A stretch of DNA of 64,000 nt from assembly GCF_001439685.1 (NCBI RefSeq), contig NZ_JYLH01000018.1, positions 1-64,000 on the forward strand, given 5' to 3'. The DNA is from Pseudomonas libanensis (GTDB lineage: Bacteria; Pseudomonadota; Gammaproteobacteria; Pseudomonadales; Pseudomonadaceae). The position numbers were made by a program, and so were the translations under genes. The notes below the pieces were generated by a model, which was not told the DNA's origin, ran no database searches, and saw only the letters and a list, made by a program, of their open reading frames with translations. Shown here one piece after another: positions 1 through 8,452 of the stretch (within the stretch, counting starts at the first letter, position 1; the number at the start of each line of letters is the position of its first letter).

Positions 1-85
1 GGTTACTTTGGGGCTCTTTTCCAAAGTGACCCGCTGTCAGAGCGGAACCCTAAGTGGCCGTTACCGCAGGAATGGATATGTACCC
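1..85. repeat. Dispersed intergenic repeat, copy A
   Basis: This segment closely matches 37670-37760: both have an imperfect hairpin (ggttacttt...aaagtgacc), then a short gc-rich hairpin (ccgct...agcgg), then gtggccgttacc and ggatatgtac. It probably continues left of the window. It looks like a multi-copy non-coding element of the P. fluorescens group. I see no gene in positions 1-363. Confidence 0.6.
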
Positions 86-109
86 GGTATAGCTGTGTCG
101 CCTGTCAGG

Positions 110-352
110 CCGCCTTCGCGAGCAAGCCCGCTCCCACAGTTTGATTGCGGGGTGTCAGGTAGATTGGCATCGGCTGGCAGGCCGTCATCGCAGGCAAGCC
201 AGCTCCCACATTTGGATCGCGGTGCGTCAGCTAGATCAGCGTCGGCTGTCAGTCCGTCACGGGAGCAAGCTCCCTCGCCACAGATTTAGCCTCGTGCCGA
301 AGTTGTGTAGATACCTATGCTCATCGGGGGTAAGCCCCCTCCCACATTTTTG
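110..352. repeat. Cluster of REP-like palindromes
   Basis: Four short palindromic units lie at about 113-140, 182-212, 256-285 and 322-350. Each has the core g(c/g)aagc(c/t)(c/a)gctcccaca or ggtaagccccctcccaca, the typical Pseudomonas REP sequence. They fill the space after the minus-strand ABC operon and may act in transcript ending or mRNA stability. No coding signal is seen here. Confidence 0.65.
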
Positions 353-363
353 TCCCAGGTGTG

Positions 364-1128
364 TCAGGTAGGGCGCAGGCGCAGGATTTGCGCGCCGTCG
401 AACGGGTCCGTGAGGTAATGCCCCTGCACCCCGAAGGTCTCTTGCAGGCGCTCTGGCGTCAGCACTTCCAATGGCGTGCCCAGCGCCACCAATCGCCCGC
501 GATCCAGCACGGCCAGGCGATCACAGGTCAGCGCCTGGTTCAGGTCATGCAGGGCAATCAAGGTGGTCACTGGCAAGCCCTGCACACCTTTCAAGATCGC
601 CAGTTGATGCTGGATATCCAGGTGATTGGTCGGCTCATCCAGCAACAGAATCCGCGGTCGTTGCGCCAGGGCGCGGGCGATGTGCACGCGTTGGCGTTCG
701 CCGCCGGAGAGGCTGTGCCAGGCGCGGTGGCCCAGGTGGGTGGCATCCACGTCATGCAGGGCCTGGCGGACGATGGCGTCGTCTTCGCTAGACCACGGGC
801 TCAGCGCCGACAGCCATGGCGTGCGGCCCAGGGCCACGGCGTCGAACACGCGGATGGCATCGTCGGTGTCGGCCTGCTGTTCCACCACCGCCAGCTGTTG
901 CGCGATGGCGCGGCGCGACAAATCACCCAGGCACTTGGCGCCCAGGCGTACTTCACCACTGGCGGGAATGCGTAAACCGGCGAGCAACTTGAGCAGGGTG
1001 GATTTGCCCGAGCCGTTCGGCCCGACGATACCGAGGGTTTCCCCTTGCTGCACGTCCAGGTGAATATCGCGCAGCAACTCAGCGTCACGCACCTTGAAAC
1101 CCAGGCCGGTGCAACTGAGCACGCTCAT
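364..1128 (-). CDS. ABC transporter ATP-binding protein (FecE/BtuD type)
   Basis: This 254-residue cytoplasmic ATPase powers the import system made with the next two upstream genes. Visible motifs are Walker A GPNGSGKST (residues 36-44), signature LSGGERQR (from 140), Walker B LLLDEP (161-166) and a switch His in LIALHD. The family serves siderophore, haem and vitamin B12 uptake. The ATG at 1128 is chosen because it overlaps the permease stop by 4 nt (ATGA), a mark of translational coupling; the frame stays open upstream but there encodes the permease in another frame. The cobalamin riboswitch ahead of the operon points to a corrinoid or cobalt-related substrate, which remains an inference. 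Confidence 0.9.
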   Translation of the reverse strand: MSVLSCTGLGFKVRDAELLRDIHLDVQQGETLGIVGPNGSGKSTLLKLLAGLRIPASGEVRLGAKCLGDLSRRAIAQQLAVVEQQADTDDAIRVFDAVALGRTPWLSALSPWSSEDDAIVRQALHDVDATHLGHRAWHSLSGGERQRVHIARALAQRPRILLLDEPTNHLDIQHQLAILKGVQGLPVTTLIALHDLNQALTCDRLAVLDRGRLVALGTPLEVLTPERLQETFGVQGHYLTDPFDGAQILRLRPT

Positions 1129-2129
1129 CGCGCGTTCCTGCGGCCAATCAGGATCAGAGCAAACACCGGTGCACCCACCAACGCCGTGACCACACCTACG
1201 GGAATCACCTGGCCCTTGATCAAGGTGCGCGAGAGCACATCGGCCGCAATCAAGAACAACGCGCCGCCAAGAGCGCTCGCCGGCAGCAACCGCGAATGCC
1301 CGGTGCCCAGCAACAGGCGCACCGCATGGGGAATCACCAGGCCAACAAAGCCGATGGAGCCGACGATGGACACCATCACCGCCGTCACCAAGGCGGCGCA
1401 GGCCACCAGCACAAATTGCACGCGGCGCACCGGGATGCCAAGGGAGGCCGCCGAGTCGCTGCCGAAGGTAAAGGCATCCAATGCGCGACGATGCCACAGG
1501 CACACCGCCAGCCCAACGATCGCCACCGGCACCGCCAGCCACACCGACGGCCAGCGCACGCCGCTGAGGTTGCCCAGCAGCCAGAACATAATGCCGCGAG
1601 CCTGTTCGGAACTGGCCGACTTGGTGATCAGGAACGCGGTCAAGGCATTGAACAATTGCGAGCCGGCGATGCCCGCGAGGATGATCTGCCCGGTGCCGTT
1701 GGACGAGCCACTGGCCCGCGCCAGCAGGATCACCAGCGCAAACGCTGCCATCGCCCCCACAAACGCCCCCGCCGACAGCGACACCAGCCCGCCGCCCACC
1801 CCAATCAAAGCGACGAGAACCGCGCCGGTCGACGCGCCGGCACTGATGCCGAGCAAGTAAGGATCAGCCAGCGGGTTACGCAGCAACGATTGCAGGATCA
1901 CGCCACAGGTCGCCAACCCCGCACCGCAGGCAGCGGCCACCAGGGCGCGGGTCAGGCGATAGTTCCACACCACGCCTTCATCGATGGGGTCCAGCACGAA
2001 GCCTGCGGCCCACAGTTTGTTGGCGAGCACCTGGAGCACCACCTGTGGCGAGATGGCGGTTTCGCCGATGGCCACGCCGGCGAGCAGGGCGAGCAACAGC
2101 AATGTGAGGGCGAGCAGGGTCCGTATCAT
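1125..2129 (-). CDS. ABC transporter permease (FecCD/BtuC family)
   Basis: This 334-residue integral inner-membrane protein starts MIRTLLALTLLLLALLAG and has many hydrophobic helices. It contains typical FecCD stretches: RLTRALVAAACGAGLATCG, NPLADPYLLGISAGAS and GFVGLVIPHAVR. It forms the membrane channel for the ATPase encoded downstream and the binding protein encoded upstream. The start at 2129 overlaps the binding-protein stop by 4 nt (ATGA). Family membership is clear; substrate is inferred from the riboswitch-led operon. Confidence 0.92.
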   Translation of the reverse strand: MIRTLLALTLLLLALLAGVAIGETAISPQVVLQVLANKLWAAGFVLDPIDEGVVWNYRLTRALVAAACGAGLATCGVILQSLLRNPLADPYLLGISAGASTGAVLVALIGVGGGLVSLSAGAFVGAMAAFALVILLARASGSSNGTGQIILAGIAGSQLFNALTAFLITKSASSEQARGIMFWLLGNLSGVRWPSVWLAVPVAIVGLAVCLWHRRALDAFTFGSDSAASLGIPVRRVQFVLVACAALVTAVMVSIVGSIGFVGLVIPHAVRLLLGTGHSRLLPASALGGALFLIAADVLSRTLIKGQVIPVGVVTALVGAPVFALILIGRRNAR

Positions 2130-3136
2130 TGCGGCAGGTCGTAGCCGTCGATGGCGGCGGCCAGTTGTTCCAGGCCATCGAAGGTGCGCAGGCTGGCCTG
2201 CAGCGCCAGGGCATCGAGGATGATGATGCGGTGGTTTTTCACCGCGTCCATGTTGCGGGTCACCGGGTCGCTGCGCAGGAAGGCGAGTTTCTTCTCGTGG
2301 TCGTCGGCGGGGTAGCGGCGCCGATCCATGCGTGCGATCACCAGGAACGTCGGGTTGGCCTTGGCGATGGTTTCCCAGCCGACGGCGGGCCATTCTTCAT
2401 CGGACTGCACCACATTGCGCAGGCCGAGGGTTTGCAGCATGAACTGCGGGATACCCTTATGCCCGGCCACGTAGGGATCGCTGGCCATTTCGGCGCTGGA
2501 GAACCACACCAGCGCGCTGGCTTGCTTCAAGCCTTTGCCTTGCGCGGTGGCGATGGACTTGGCCAGGCGCGCCTTGAGCGCATCGTTGAGCTGCTGGCCG
2601 CGATCCTGGATGTCGAAAATCTGCGCCAATTGGCGGATGCTTTTATAAATCGTGTCGATGCGAAACGGCTCCAACCGCGTGCCGTCGGCACCCACCAGGT
2701 TGTCCTTGCCTTCGCAGTCCGAGGGCAGCAGGTAGGTGGGGATCTGCAGCTCATGGAATTGCTCGCGGGTGCCGACCACGCCTTGGGGCCCCACCACCCA
2801 TTCCAGCTCGGCGGCCACCAGTTGCGGGCGTTTGGCGATCACCGCTTCAAAGCTCGGCTCGTTGTTGGCCAGGCGCTCGACGGTGGCGTCCTGTGCCTTG
2901 TACTGCGCCAACACGTTATTGAACCACAGCGAAGTGCCAACCACTTTATCGCCCACGCCCAAGGCATAGAGCATCTCGGTGGCGGCCTGGCCGATGGTTA
3001 CGCTGCGTGCAGGTGCGTGCTGGAAGGTCAGGGTGCTGCCGCAGTTTTCCAGGGTCAGCGGGTAATGGGTGGGCGTGGCCTGGGCCATTGCACAGGCACC
3101 CAAGCCTGCAATCAGGGCGGTAACGCGTGGCAGCAT
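2126..3136 (-). CDS. ABC transporter periplasmic substrate-binding protein (BtuF/FepB-like)
   Basis: This 336-residue precursor has a clear signal peptide (MLPRVTALIAGLGACAMAQA). The mature part is of the helical-backbone metal-receptor type: ARSVTIGQAATEMLYALGVGDKVVG, then RPQLVAAE, and a C-terminal lobe with VGWETIAKANPTFLVIA. It captures substrate in the periplasm for the FecCD-type permease. It is the first gene of the three-gene operon and is preceded by a ggagat ribosome binding site. The family includes binders of Fe-siderophores, haem and cobalamin. The cobalamin riboswitch upstream favours a corrinoid (cobalamin or cobinamide) or related ligand; it is longer than E. coli BtuF, so ligand identity is open. 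Confidence 0.88.
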   Translation of the reverse strand: MLPRVTALIAGLGACAMAQATPTHYPLTLENCGSTLTFQHAPARSVTIGQAATEMLYALGVGDKVVGTSLWFNNVLAQYKAQDATVERLANNEPSFEAVIAKRPQLVAAELEWVVGPQGVVGTREQFHELQIPTYLLPSDCEGKDNLVGADGTRLEPFRIDTIYKSIRQLAQIFDIQDRGQQLNDALKARLAKSIATAQGKGLKQASALVWFSSAEMASDPYVAGHKGIPQFMLQTLGLRNVVQSDEEWPAVGWETIAKANPTFLVIARMDRRRYPADDHEKKLAFLRSDPVTRNMDAVKNHRIIILDALALQASLRTFDGLEQLAAAIDGYDLPQ

Positions 3137-3249
3137 GGGGTGATCTCCGAGTGCAGCAGGGGCGGTACGGCTCGGAAATACAGCCTCGAACGCTGCCGAT
3201 CAGGCAGGCAAGGATGTCCTTCCCGGACACCCCGCCGGTTAGTGGTTTT

Positions 3250-3425
3250 GCTGGGCCGGCAGGTCTCCTGACTGATGCGTCGTCGCCTCGCTCCCGCCTT
3301 CCCGGACAGGGTCCAGTGGCAGTGGGGAGCAGGCTCGGCACCTACAGTTGCGGGGGCAGTTTCGATTGACGCCGCAGGCGGCGTTTCGAATTCCCTATTA
3401 GTCCCATACGGGAACCGGCGGCGGT
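3250..3425 (-). promoter_or_regulatory. Cobalamin riboswitch
   Basis: Read on the minus strand, the segment has the hallmark order of the adenosylcobalamin riboswitch: a P-stem containing aatagggaattc, the core ctgcccccgcaactgtag (complement of 3342-3359), the gccactgg element, ccgggaaggcg, and the B12 box agtcaggagacctgcc (complement of about 3259-3275). It lies about 110 nt upstream of the binding-protein start. Known behaviour of this class is repression of the downstream gene when cobalamin is abundant. Confidence 0.93.
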
Positions 3426-3471
3426 ATGGTAGTCGATCAGGCGCAGGCGAAATAGCCCAACGCCCGTGCGG

Positions 3472-4401
3472 CTACAGGCGAATGTCTCCAGGCCCGCGGA
3501 TCAGCGCCTCGATTCGCGTCCCCGTGGCACGCTCTTCATTGCTGAACCCGTCATAGTCAGCCAGGTTGGCGAAGCGGATGCCGGTCAGTTGCTCGATCTG
3601 GATCACGCTGCGCTGGTAGGTGCGAAGCTGGCCGAACACCAGGTCGAGCTGCCCCAGCTCACGGCTTTGGTCGATCATGTAGGCGCTGGCGGAGGGTTTG
3701 CCGTCGTCGCTGAGGTAAGCCACTACCTTCCAGAACGCCTTGGGGATTTTCACCCCGCGATAAAGTCGGTCGTCATCGGCGAATACCGGGCCGGTAAACA
3801 CCGTGGCCCGGGCCTTCCAGCGCTGGGTGTTATCAAGAATGTAGTCTTCGAGTTCCAGCCAGGTCTTCTGGTTGAAGCCGCTCATTTGCGGCGAGCAGTT
3901 GGTGAAATGGAAGGTGTCGAAGTTGGCGGTGTTGGCCTCGTCGCCCCAGTTGGGGTCCTGGCGCCGCACCAGGTGGCCGCGGTCCAGGCCGTTGCCGGCG
4001 TAGAGGTCTTCACCTACCTGCGCATCCAGGGGCAGGCGACCATCGTAGGCCCAAGTGTCGTTGCTGCGCGTGATGTCCACATGCTTTGAGCCGTCGATAT
4101 TCACCCCCACGTAGAGCGCCAGTCGTCGGGAACGCGACATGGTGATGGAGAAATGCGTGTAGTCCAGGCGCTTGGGTTGCACGTCGCCCGACAGTGGCTC
4201 GCCGACCGTGGGCCATGGCACCACGAAGTCGCTGAGGAAATCATGGGCATAGCCCGCGCGATTTTTGAGGTCCTTGGCCGCGGTGACGCGCGGTGTCGCG
4301 GTTCTGGCTTCCAGCAGGGTGGGGCTGAGCGCGACCAATGGACGCAGGTCGGCAAGCCTGGGGCGGTGGGAAAGGTCGATGTTGGCTGTGCGGGCGGGCA
4401 T
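3472..4401 (-). CDS. DNA/RNA non-specific endonuclease, no signal peptide
   Basis: This 309-residue protein belongs to the beta-beta-alpha metal (Serratia nuclease-like) family. The catalytic DRGHLVRR motif is at about residues 140-147 (general-base His143), followed by the metal-binding region NCSPQMSGFNQKTWLELE (168-185). The N-terminal 60 residues are polar and carry no signal peptide, unlike secreted Serratia nuclease. The ATG at 4401 lies 8 nt from an aagga site; an ATG at 4407 is also possible but too close to it. It is divergent from the protealysin gene, separated by about 130 bp, so the two may be co-regulated. Its target, self or foreign, cannot be told from sequence. Confidence 0.87.
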   Translation of the reverse strand: MPARTANIDLSHRPRLADLRPLVALSPTLLEARTATPRVTAAKDLKNRAGYAHDFLSDFVVPWPTVGEPLSGDVQPKRLDYTHFSITMSRSRRLALYVGVNIDGSKHVDITRSNDTWAYDGRLPLDAQVGEDLYAGNGLDRGHLVRRQDPNWGDEANTANFDTFHFTNCSPQMSGFNQKTWLELEDYILDNTQRWKARATVFTGPVFADDDRLYRGVKIPKAFWKVVAYLSDDGKPSASAYMIDQSRELGQLDLVFGQLRTYQRSVIQIEQLTGIRFANLADYDGFSNEERATGTRIEALIRGPGDIRL

Positions 4402-4537
4402 GGGCATGTTCCTTATGGGCCTCGGATAAACACCACTGAAACACAAACTCATGACAATTTGGTCCAAGTGGCGAACACAGGGCTATCCTGAAAACCGCTA
4501 CCCGGACGTTCATCACACGCCAAAAAGGAGCCAGCTT

Positions 4538-5599
4538 ATGTGTGTTCGCCAGTCACGCAACCCGATTTTCTGTCTGATCCCACCCTACATGCTCGACCAG
4601 ATCGCCCGCCACGGGGACAAAGCCCAACGGGAAGTCGCATTACGCACTCGCGCCAAGGACAGCACGTTCCGCTCGTTGCGCATGGTCGCGGTACCCGCCA
4701 AGGGCCCAGCCCGCATGGCGTTGGCCATGGGCGCCGAGAAGCAGCGCTCGATCTACAGCGCCGAAAACACCGACAGCCTGCCTGGCAAACTGATCCGCGG
4801 CGAAGGGCAACCCGCCAGCGGCGATGCCGCGGTGGACGAAGCCTATGATGGCTTGGGCGCGACCTTCGACTTTTTTGACCAGGTGTTCGACCGCAATTCC
4901 ATCGACGATGCCGGTATGGCCCTGGACGCCACGGTGCACTTCGGCCAGGACTATAACAACGCGTTCTGGAATTCGACCCAGATGGTCTTCGGCGACGGTG
5001 ACCAGCAGTTATTCAATCGCTTCACCGTGGCGCTCGACGTGATTGGCCATGAGTTGGCCCATGGCGTTACCGAGGATGAGGCCAAGCTGATGTATTTCAA
5101 TCAATCCGGTGCGCTGAACGAGTCGCTGTCCGACGTGTTCGGCTCATTGATCAAGCAGTATGCGTTGAAGCAATCCGCCGAGGAGGCTGATTGGCTGATT
5201 GGCAAAGGGCTGTTCACCAAAAAGATCAAGGGCACGGCCCTGCGCTCGATGAAGGCGCCAGGCACTGCGTTTGATGACAAACTGCTGGGCAAGGACCCGC
5301 AGCCGGGCCACATGGATGATTTTGTGCAGACATACGAGGACAATGGCGGGGTGCATATCAATTCCGGCATTCCCAACCACGCGTTTTATCAGGTGGCGAC
5401 CAAGATTGGCGGGTTCGCCTGGGAGCGTGCGGGGCGCATCTGGTATGACGCACTGCGGGATGCGCGGCTGCGACCGAACTCGGGGTTCCTGCGTTTTGCG
5501 CGCATCACCTATGACGTGGCCGGACGGCTTTATGGCGCGAACAAGGATGAACAGAAAGCGGTCAAGGAGGGGTGGAAAGCCGTGGGCATCAATGTTTGA
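4538..5599 (+). CDS. Protealysin-like M4 metalloprotease
   Basis: This 353-residue zinc protease lacks a signal peptide. It begins with a short propeptide containing PPYML (15-19), the conserved motif of protealysin-like proteases. Zinc ligands are HELAH (171-175) and Glu195 in GALNESLSD; the transition-state His is His273 in NGGVHINSG. The ATG at 4538 follows an aaaaaggag site and gives the usual short protealysin N terminus. Protealysins of Serratia are made as proenzymes and act inside or around cells, including in host invasion. The next gene encodes the matching inhibitor, which supports the assignment. A CTATCCT box at 4493-4499 resembles a sigma-S -10 element but has no convincing partner. 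Confidence 0.93.
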   Translation: MCVRQSRNPIFCLIPPYMLDQIARHGDKAQREVALRTRAKDSTFRSLRMVAVPAKGPARMALAMGAEKQRSIYSAENTDSLPGKLIRGEGQPASGDAAVDEAYDGLGATFDFFDQVFDRNSIDDAGMALDATVHFGQDYNNAFWNSTQMVFGDGDQQLFNRFTVALDVIGHELAHGVTEDEAKLMYFNQSGALNESLSDVFGSLIKQYALKQSAEEADWLIGKGLFTKKIKGTALRSMKAPGTAFDDKLLGKDPQPGHMDDFVQTYEDNGGVHINSGIPNHAFYQVATKIGGFAWERAGRIWYDALRDARLRPNSGFLRFARITYDVAGRLYGANKDEQKAVKEGWKAVGINV

Positions 5600-5627
5600 C
5601 CAGCCGCTTGGGCGGCGAGGAACAGCC

Positions 5628-5933
5628 ATGCGAATATCAATCAAGGAAAGCGGTGGGCCGGCGTTTTTTCCGGGGCTGGCCAAGCCGCGTACGGTAGAGC
5701 TGGAGAAGCTACCCGAACCGGACCAGCAGGAGTTGCGGCAACTGATCGAAGCTTCGGATTTTTTTCAGTTGCCACAAAGCACCATGCCCGAAGCCGGTAA
5801 CCCAGGCCGAGTGCACTACACCCTGACAGTGGCGGAGGGCGAGCGCGAGCATACGGTCTGTGTGCTCGCGCCGGTAAAGTCGCAGGCGTTGGAAGGGTTG
5901 GTGCAGTGCGTGCGGCGGCACATCCGCAGTTGA
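5628..5933 (+). CDS. Emfourin-type inhibitor of the M4 protease
   Basis: This small protein (101 residues) begins MRISIKESGGPAFFPGL and continues with an RTVELEKLP segment, an FFQLP segment and HYTLTVAEGEREHTV. This matches the emfourin family, slow tight-binding inhibitors encoded next to protealysin-like proteases. It starts 28 nt after the protease stop with a gcgagg site, so both are probably on one transcript. The likely role is to hold the leaderless protease inactive in the cytoplasm. No signal peptide is seen. Confidence 0.85.
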   Translation: MRISIKESGGPAFFPGLAKPRTVELEKLPEPDQQELRQLIEASDFFQLPQSTMPEAGNPGRVHYTLTVAEGEREHTVCVLAPVKSQALEGLVQCVRRHIRS

Positions 5934-5942
5934 TGCAGGACT

Positions 5943-5973
5943 GGGGTTGCTGCGCAGCCAGCGCAGTCGCCCC
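5943..5973. terminator. Possible hairpin between convergent genes
   Basis: A stem made of ctgcgc/gcgcag plus outer gggg/cccc separates the emfourin gene from the convergent dehydrogenase gene. There is no T-run, so it is at best a weak bidirectional terminator. Confidence 0.35.
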
Positions 5974-5980
5974 TGTCTGG

Positions 5981-7372
5981 CTATTTGCGATCCAGCCACA
6001 CTGTCTGCGCATTGCTGAACTCGCGTACGCCGAAGTGCGACAGCTCACGGCCGAACCCGCTTTTCTTCACGCCGCCAAACGCCACCCGAGGGTCTGACAC
6101 GCTGAACGCGTTGACGAATATCCCGCCGGTTTCCAGTTGCTCGGCAATATCGCGGGCCTTGGCTGAGTCGGTGGTGAAGATGCTGGCGGTAAGGCCAAAC
6201 TCGCTGTCATTGGCCAGGGCCACAGCATGCTCGGCATCGCGGGCGGTGATAATCGAGGCCACGGGGCCGAACAGTTCCTGCTTGAACGAGGTCATCTGGT
6301 CGGTGACGTCGGCCAGCACGGTCGGTTCGTAGTAATTGCCTGCGCCCGGGACTTTGTTGCCACCCAGCAAAAGGGTCGCGCCTTCTTCCAGGGTCGCCTG
6401 GACCTGGCCGTGCAGTTCGTCGCGCAGGTCGAAGCGAGCCATGGGGCCGATATAAGTGGCAGACGACGTTGGCTCGCCCATCACCAGGGCGCGGCTGGCT
6501 TCGACAAATTTGGTGGTGAAGGCTTCAACCACACCGGCTTCGATGATCAGGCGCTTTGCAGCGGCGCAGACTTGGCCGCTGTTCTGGAAGCGGCCGATCA
6601 CGGCGGCTTGCACGGCGGCGTCGAGGTCGGCGTCGTTGAGCACGATAAACGGATCGGAGCCGCCCAGCTCCAGCACGCATTTCTTCAGCGCGGCCCCGGC
6701 CTGGGAACCGATGGCGATACCGGCGCGCACACTACCGGTGAGGGTCACGGCGGCGATGCGTGGGTCGGCGATGGCACTGGACACGCCGTCCTGTGTCACG
6801 TTGATCACTTCGAACACGCCTTCAGCGAAACCGGCGGTACGCAACGCTTGCTGGATCAGGTAGGCACTGCCCATGACGTTCGGTGCGTGTTTGAGCACGT
6901 AGGTGTTGCCGGCAAGCAAGGTCGGCACAGCGCCGCGCAGCACCTGCCAGACCGGGAAGTTCCACGGCATCACCGCGAGAATCGGGCCCAGGGGGCGGTA
7001 TTCGATCCGGGCGCTGCCGTTGTCCACCAGGGTCGGCTCCGGAGCGAGCATGGCCGGGCCGTGGGCGGCGTACCATTCGCTGAGTTGGGCGCATTTTTCG
7101 ATCTCGGCGCGGGCCTGGGCGATGGGCTTGCCCATTTCCAGGGTGATCATTTGCGCCATGGCTTCGGCTTGCTCGCGCAGGGCGGTGGCCAGGGCCAGCA
7201 GCAATTCTGCGCGTTGGCTGACCGGCTGGCGGCGCCAGGTACGGAACGCGCTGGCCGAACGGGTGAGGGCGGCGTCCAACTGTGCCGCGGTTTCATAGGC
7301 ATAGCTGGCGACTGTTTCGCCGTTGGCGGGGTTGATCGACAAGGCGTGGGTCTGGTGGGTCATTGCGTTCAT
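5981..7372 (-). CDS. sad: NAD(P)-dependent succinate-semialdehyde dehydrogenase (Sad/YneI type)
   Basis: This 463-residue cytoplasmic aldehyde dehydrogenase has the catalytic Cys in FQNSGQVCAAAKR, the general base in LELGGSDPF, the Asn of MPWNFPVW and the Rossmann segment LTGSVRAG. Length matches E. coli Sad (YneI). The expected reaction is succinate semialdehyde to succinate, in breakdown of 4-aminobutyrate or related amines. The divergent LysR gene repeats the sad-yneJ arrangement of E. coli and is the likely regulator. A second in-frame ATG lies three codons downstream. Exact aldehyde preference is not fixed by sequence. Confidence 0.88.
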   Translation of the reverse strand: MNAMTHQTHALSINPANGETVASYAYETAAQLDAALTRSASAFRTWRRQPVSQRAELLLALATALREQAEAMAQMITLEMGKPIAQARAEIEKCAQLSEWYAAHGPAMLAPEPTLVDNGSARIEYRPLGPILAVMPWNFPVWQVLRGAVPTLLAGNTYVLKHAPNVMGSAYLIQQALRTAGFAEGVFEVINVTQDGVSSAIADPRIAAVTLTGSVRAGIAIGSQAGAALKKCVLELGGSDPFIVLNDADLDAAVQAAVIGRFQNSGQVCAAAKRLIIEAGVVEAFTTKFVEASRALVMGEPTSSATYIGPMARFDLRDELHGQVQATLEEGATLLLGGNKVPGAGNYYEPTVLADVTDQMTSFKQELFGPVASIITARDAEHAVALANDSEFGLTASIFTTDSAKARDIAEQLETGGIFVNAFSVSDPRVAFGGVKKSGFGRELSHFGVREFSNAQTVWLDRK

Positions 7373-7475
7373 GGCACCGTCCGGCTGAATAAGTGGAAGG
7401 GGGCCAGCGTACGGGGCTGTATCTTTTCTGGAAACTGAATAATATTAAGCGATACGTTCACGATTGGAGAATGAG

Positions 7476-8348
7476 TTGGATCTGGTGCAGCTGGAAATCT
7501 TCAAGGCCGTTGCCGAGCAAGGCAGCATCAGCGCTGCCGCGCAGCTGATTCATCGGGTGCCGTCAAACCTCACCACGCGCATCAAGCAATTGGAACAGGA
7601 TCTGGGCGTGGAGTTGTTTATCCGCGAGAAGAGCCGTTTGCGCCTGTCTCCGGCCGGTTGGAATTTCCTCGGTTATACGCGGCGTATTCTCGACCTGGTG
7701 CAACAGGCCCGCGCTACGGTGGCGGGGGAGGAGCCCCAAGGTGCATTTGCCCTGGGCTCCCTGGAAAGCACGGCGGCGGTGCGCATTCCCGCCTTGCTGG
7801 CGGCGTATAACCAGCAGTACACCAAGGTCGAGTTGGACCTGAGCACGGGACCGTCGGGCACCATGATTGAAGGCGTGTTGTCCGGGCGGCTGACTGCGGC
7901 TTTCGTTGACGGACCGGTGCTGCATTCCACCCTGGAAGGCCTGGCGGTGTTCGAAGAGGAGATGGTAGTGATTGCGCCGCTGCATCACGCGCCGATCACC
8001 CGTGGGCAGGATGTGAATGGCGAGAATATCTATACGTTTCGCTCCAACTGTTCGTACCGGCACCACTTCGAGCGCTGGTTCTCACAGGATGGCGCGATGC
8101 CGGGCAAGATCTTCGAGATCGAGTCCTACCACGGCATGCTTGCCTGCGTCAGCGCCGGGGCCGGGCTGGCGCTGATGCCGCGCAGCATGCTTGAGAGTAT
8201 GCCGGGGTGTGCGGCGGTGAGTGTGTGGCCGTTGAGCGACAGATTCCGCATCCTCAATACCTGGCTGATCTGGCGGCGGGGCACTGTGTCACAAAGCTTG
8301 AACAGCTTTGTAAAACTGCTGGAAGAACGCAACCTGCCAGCACCGTAG
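7476..8348 (+). CDS. LysR-family regulator divergent from sad (YneJ-like)
   Basis: The product has a LysR helix-turn-helix in its first 60 residues (LEIFKAVAEQGSISAAAQLIHRVPSNLTTRIKQLE) and a substrate-binding domain thereafter. I choose TTG at 7476, giving 290 residues starting MDLVQLEIF, because ggaga lies 5 nt upstream; a TTG at 7464 lacks a ribosome binding site. It is divergent from the succinate-semialdehyde dehydrogenase gene, with about 100 bp between them, as yneJ and sad are in E. coli. It probably senses a metabolite of that pathway. Confidence 0.85.
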   Translation: MDLVQLEIFKAVAEQGSISAAAQLIHRVPSNLTTRIKQLEQDLGVELFIREKSRLRLSPAGWNFLGYTRRILDLVQQARATVAGEEPQGAFALGSLESTAAVRIPALLAAYNQQYTKVELDLSTGPSGTMIEGVLSGRLTAAFVDGPVLHSTLEGLAVFEEEMVVIAPLHHAPITRGQDVNGENIYTFRSNCSYRHHFERWFSQDGAMPGKIFEIESYHGMLACVSAGAGLALMPRSMLESMPGCAAVSVWPLSDRFRILNTWLIWRRGTVSQSLNSFVKLLEERNLPAP

Positions 8349-8354
8349 ATCAAA

Positions 8355-8441
8355 TGTGGGAGCTGGCTTGCCTGCGATAGCATCAATGGTGTCTGCCTGA
8401 TACACCGAGGTGCCGGTATCGCAGGCAAGCCAGCTCCCACA
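8355..8441. repeat. Inverted REP pair
   Basis: Arms at 8355-8379 and 8417-8441 are perfect 25-bp inverted copies containing gagctggcttgcctgcg. They sit between the convergent LysR gene and small membrane protein gene and could form a long hairpin that ends both transcripts. Confidence 0.8.
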
Positions 8442-8452
8442 GGTGTCTTACA

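Noticed and set aside
110..352. Possible CRISPR array from the regularly recurring gctcccaca units
   Set aside because: The units are palindromic, unequal in core and spacing, alternate in orientation elsewhere in the window and have no unique spacers of constant length; they are REP elements.
8..371. Open frames of 76-93 codons in the first 370 bases
   Set aside because: They run through REP palindromes and a dispersed repeat; the residues reflect repeat sequence, not a protein.
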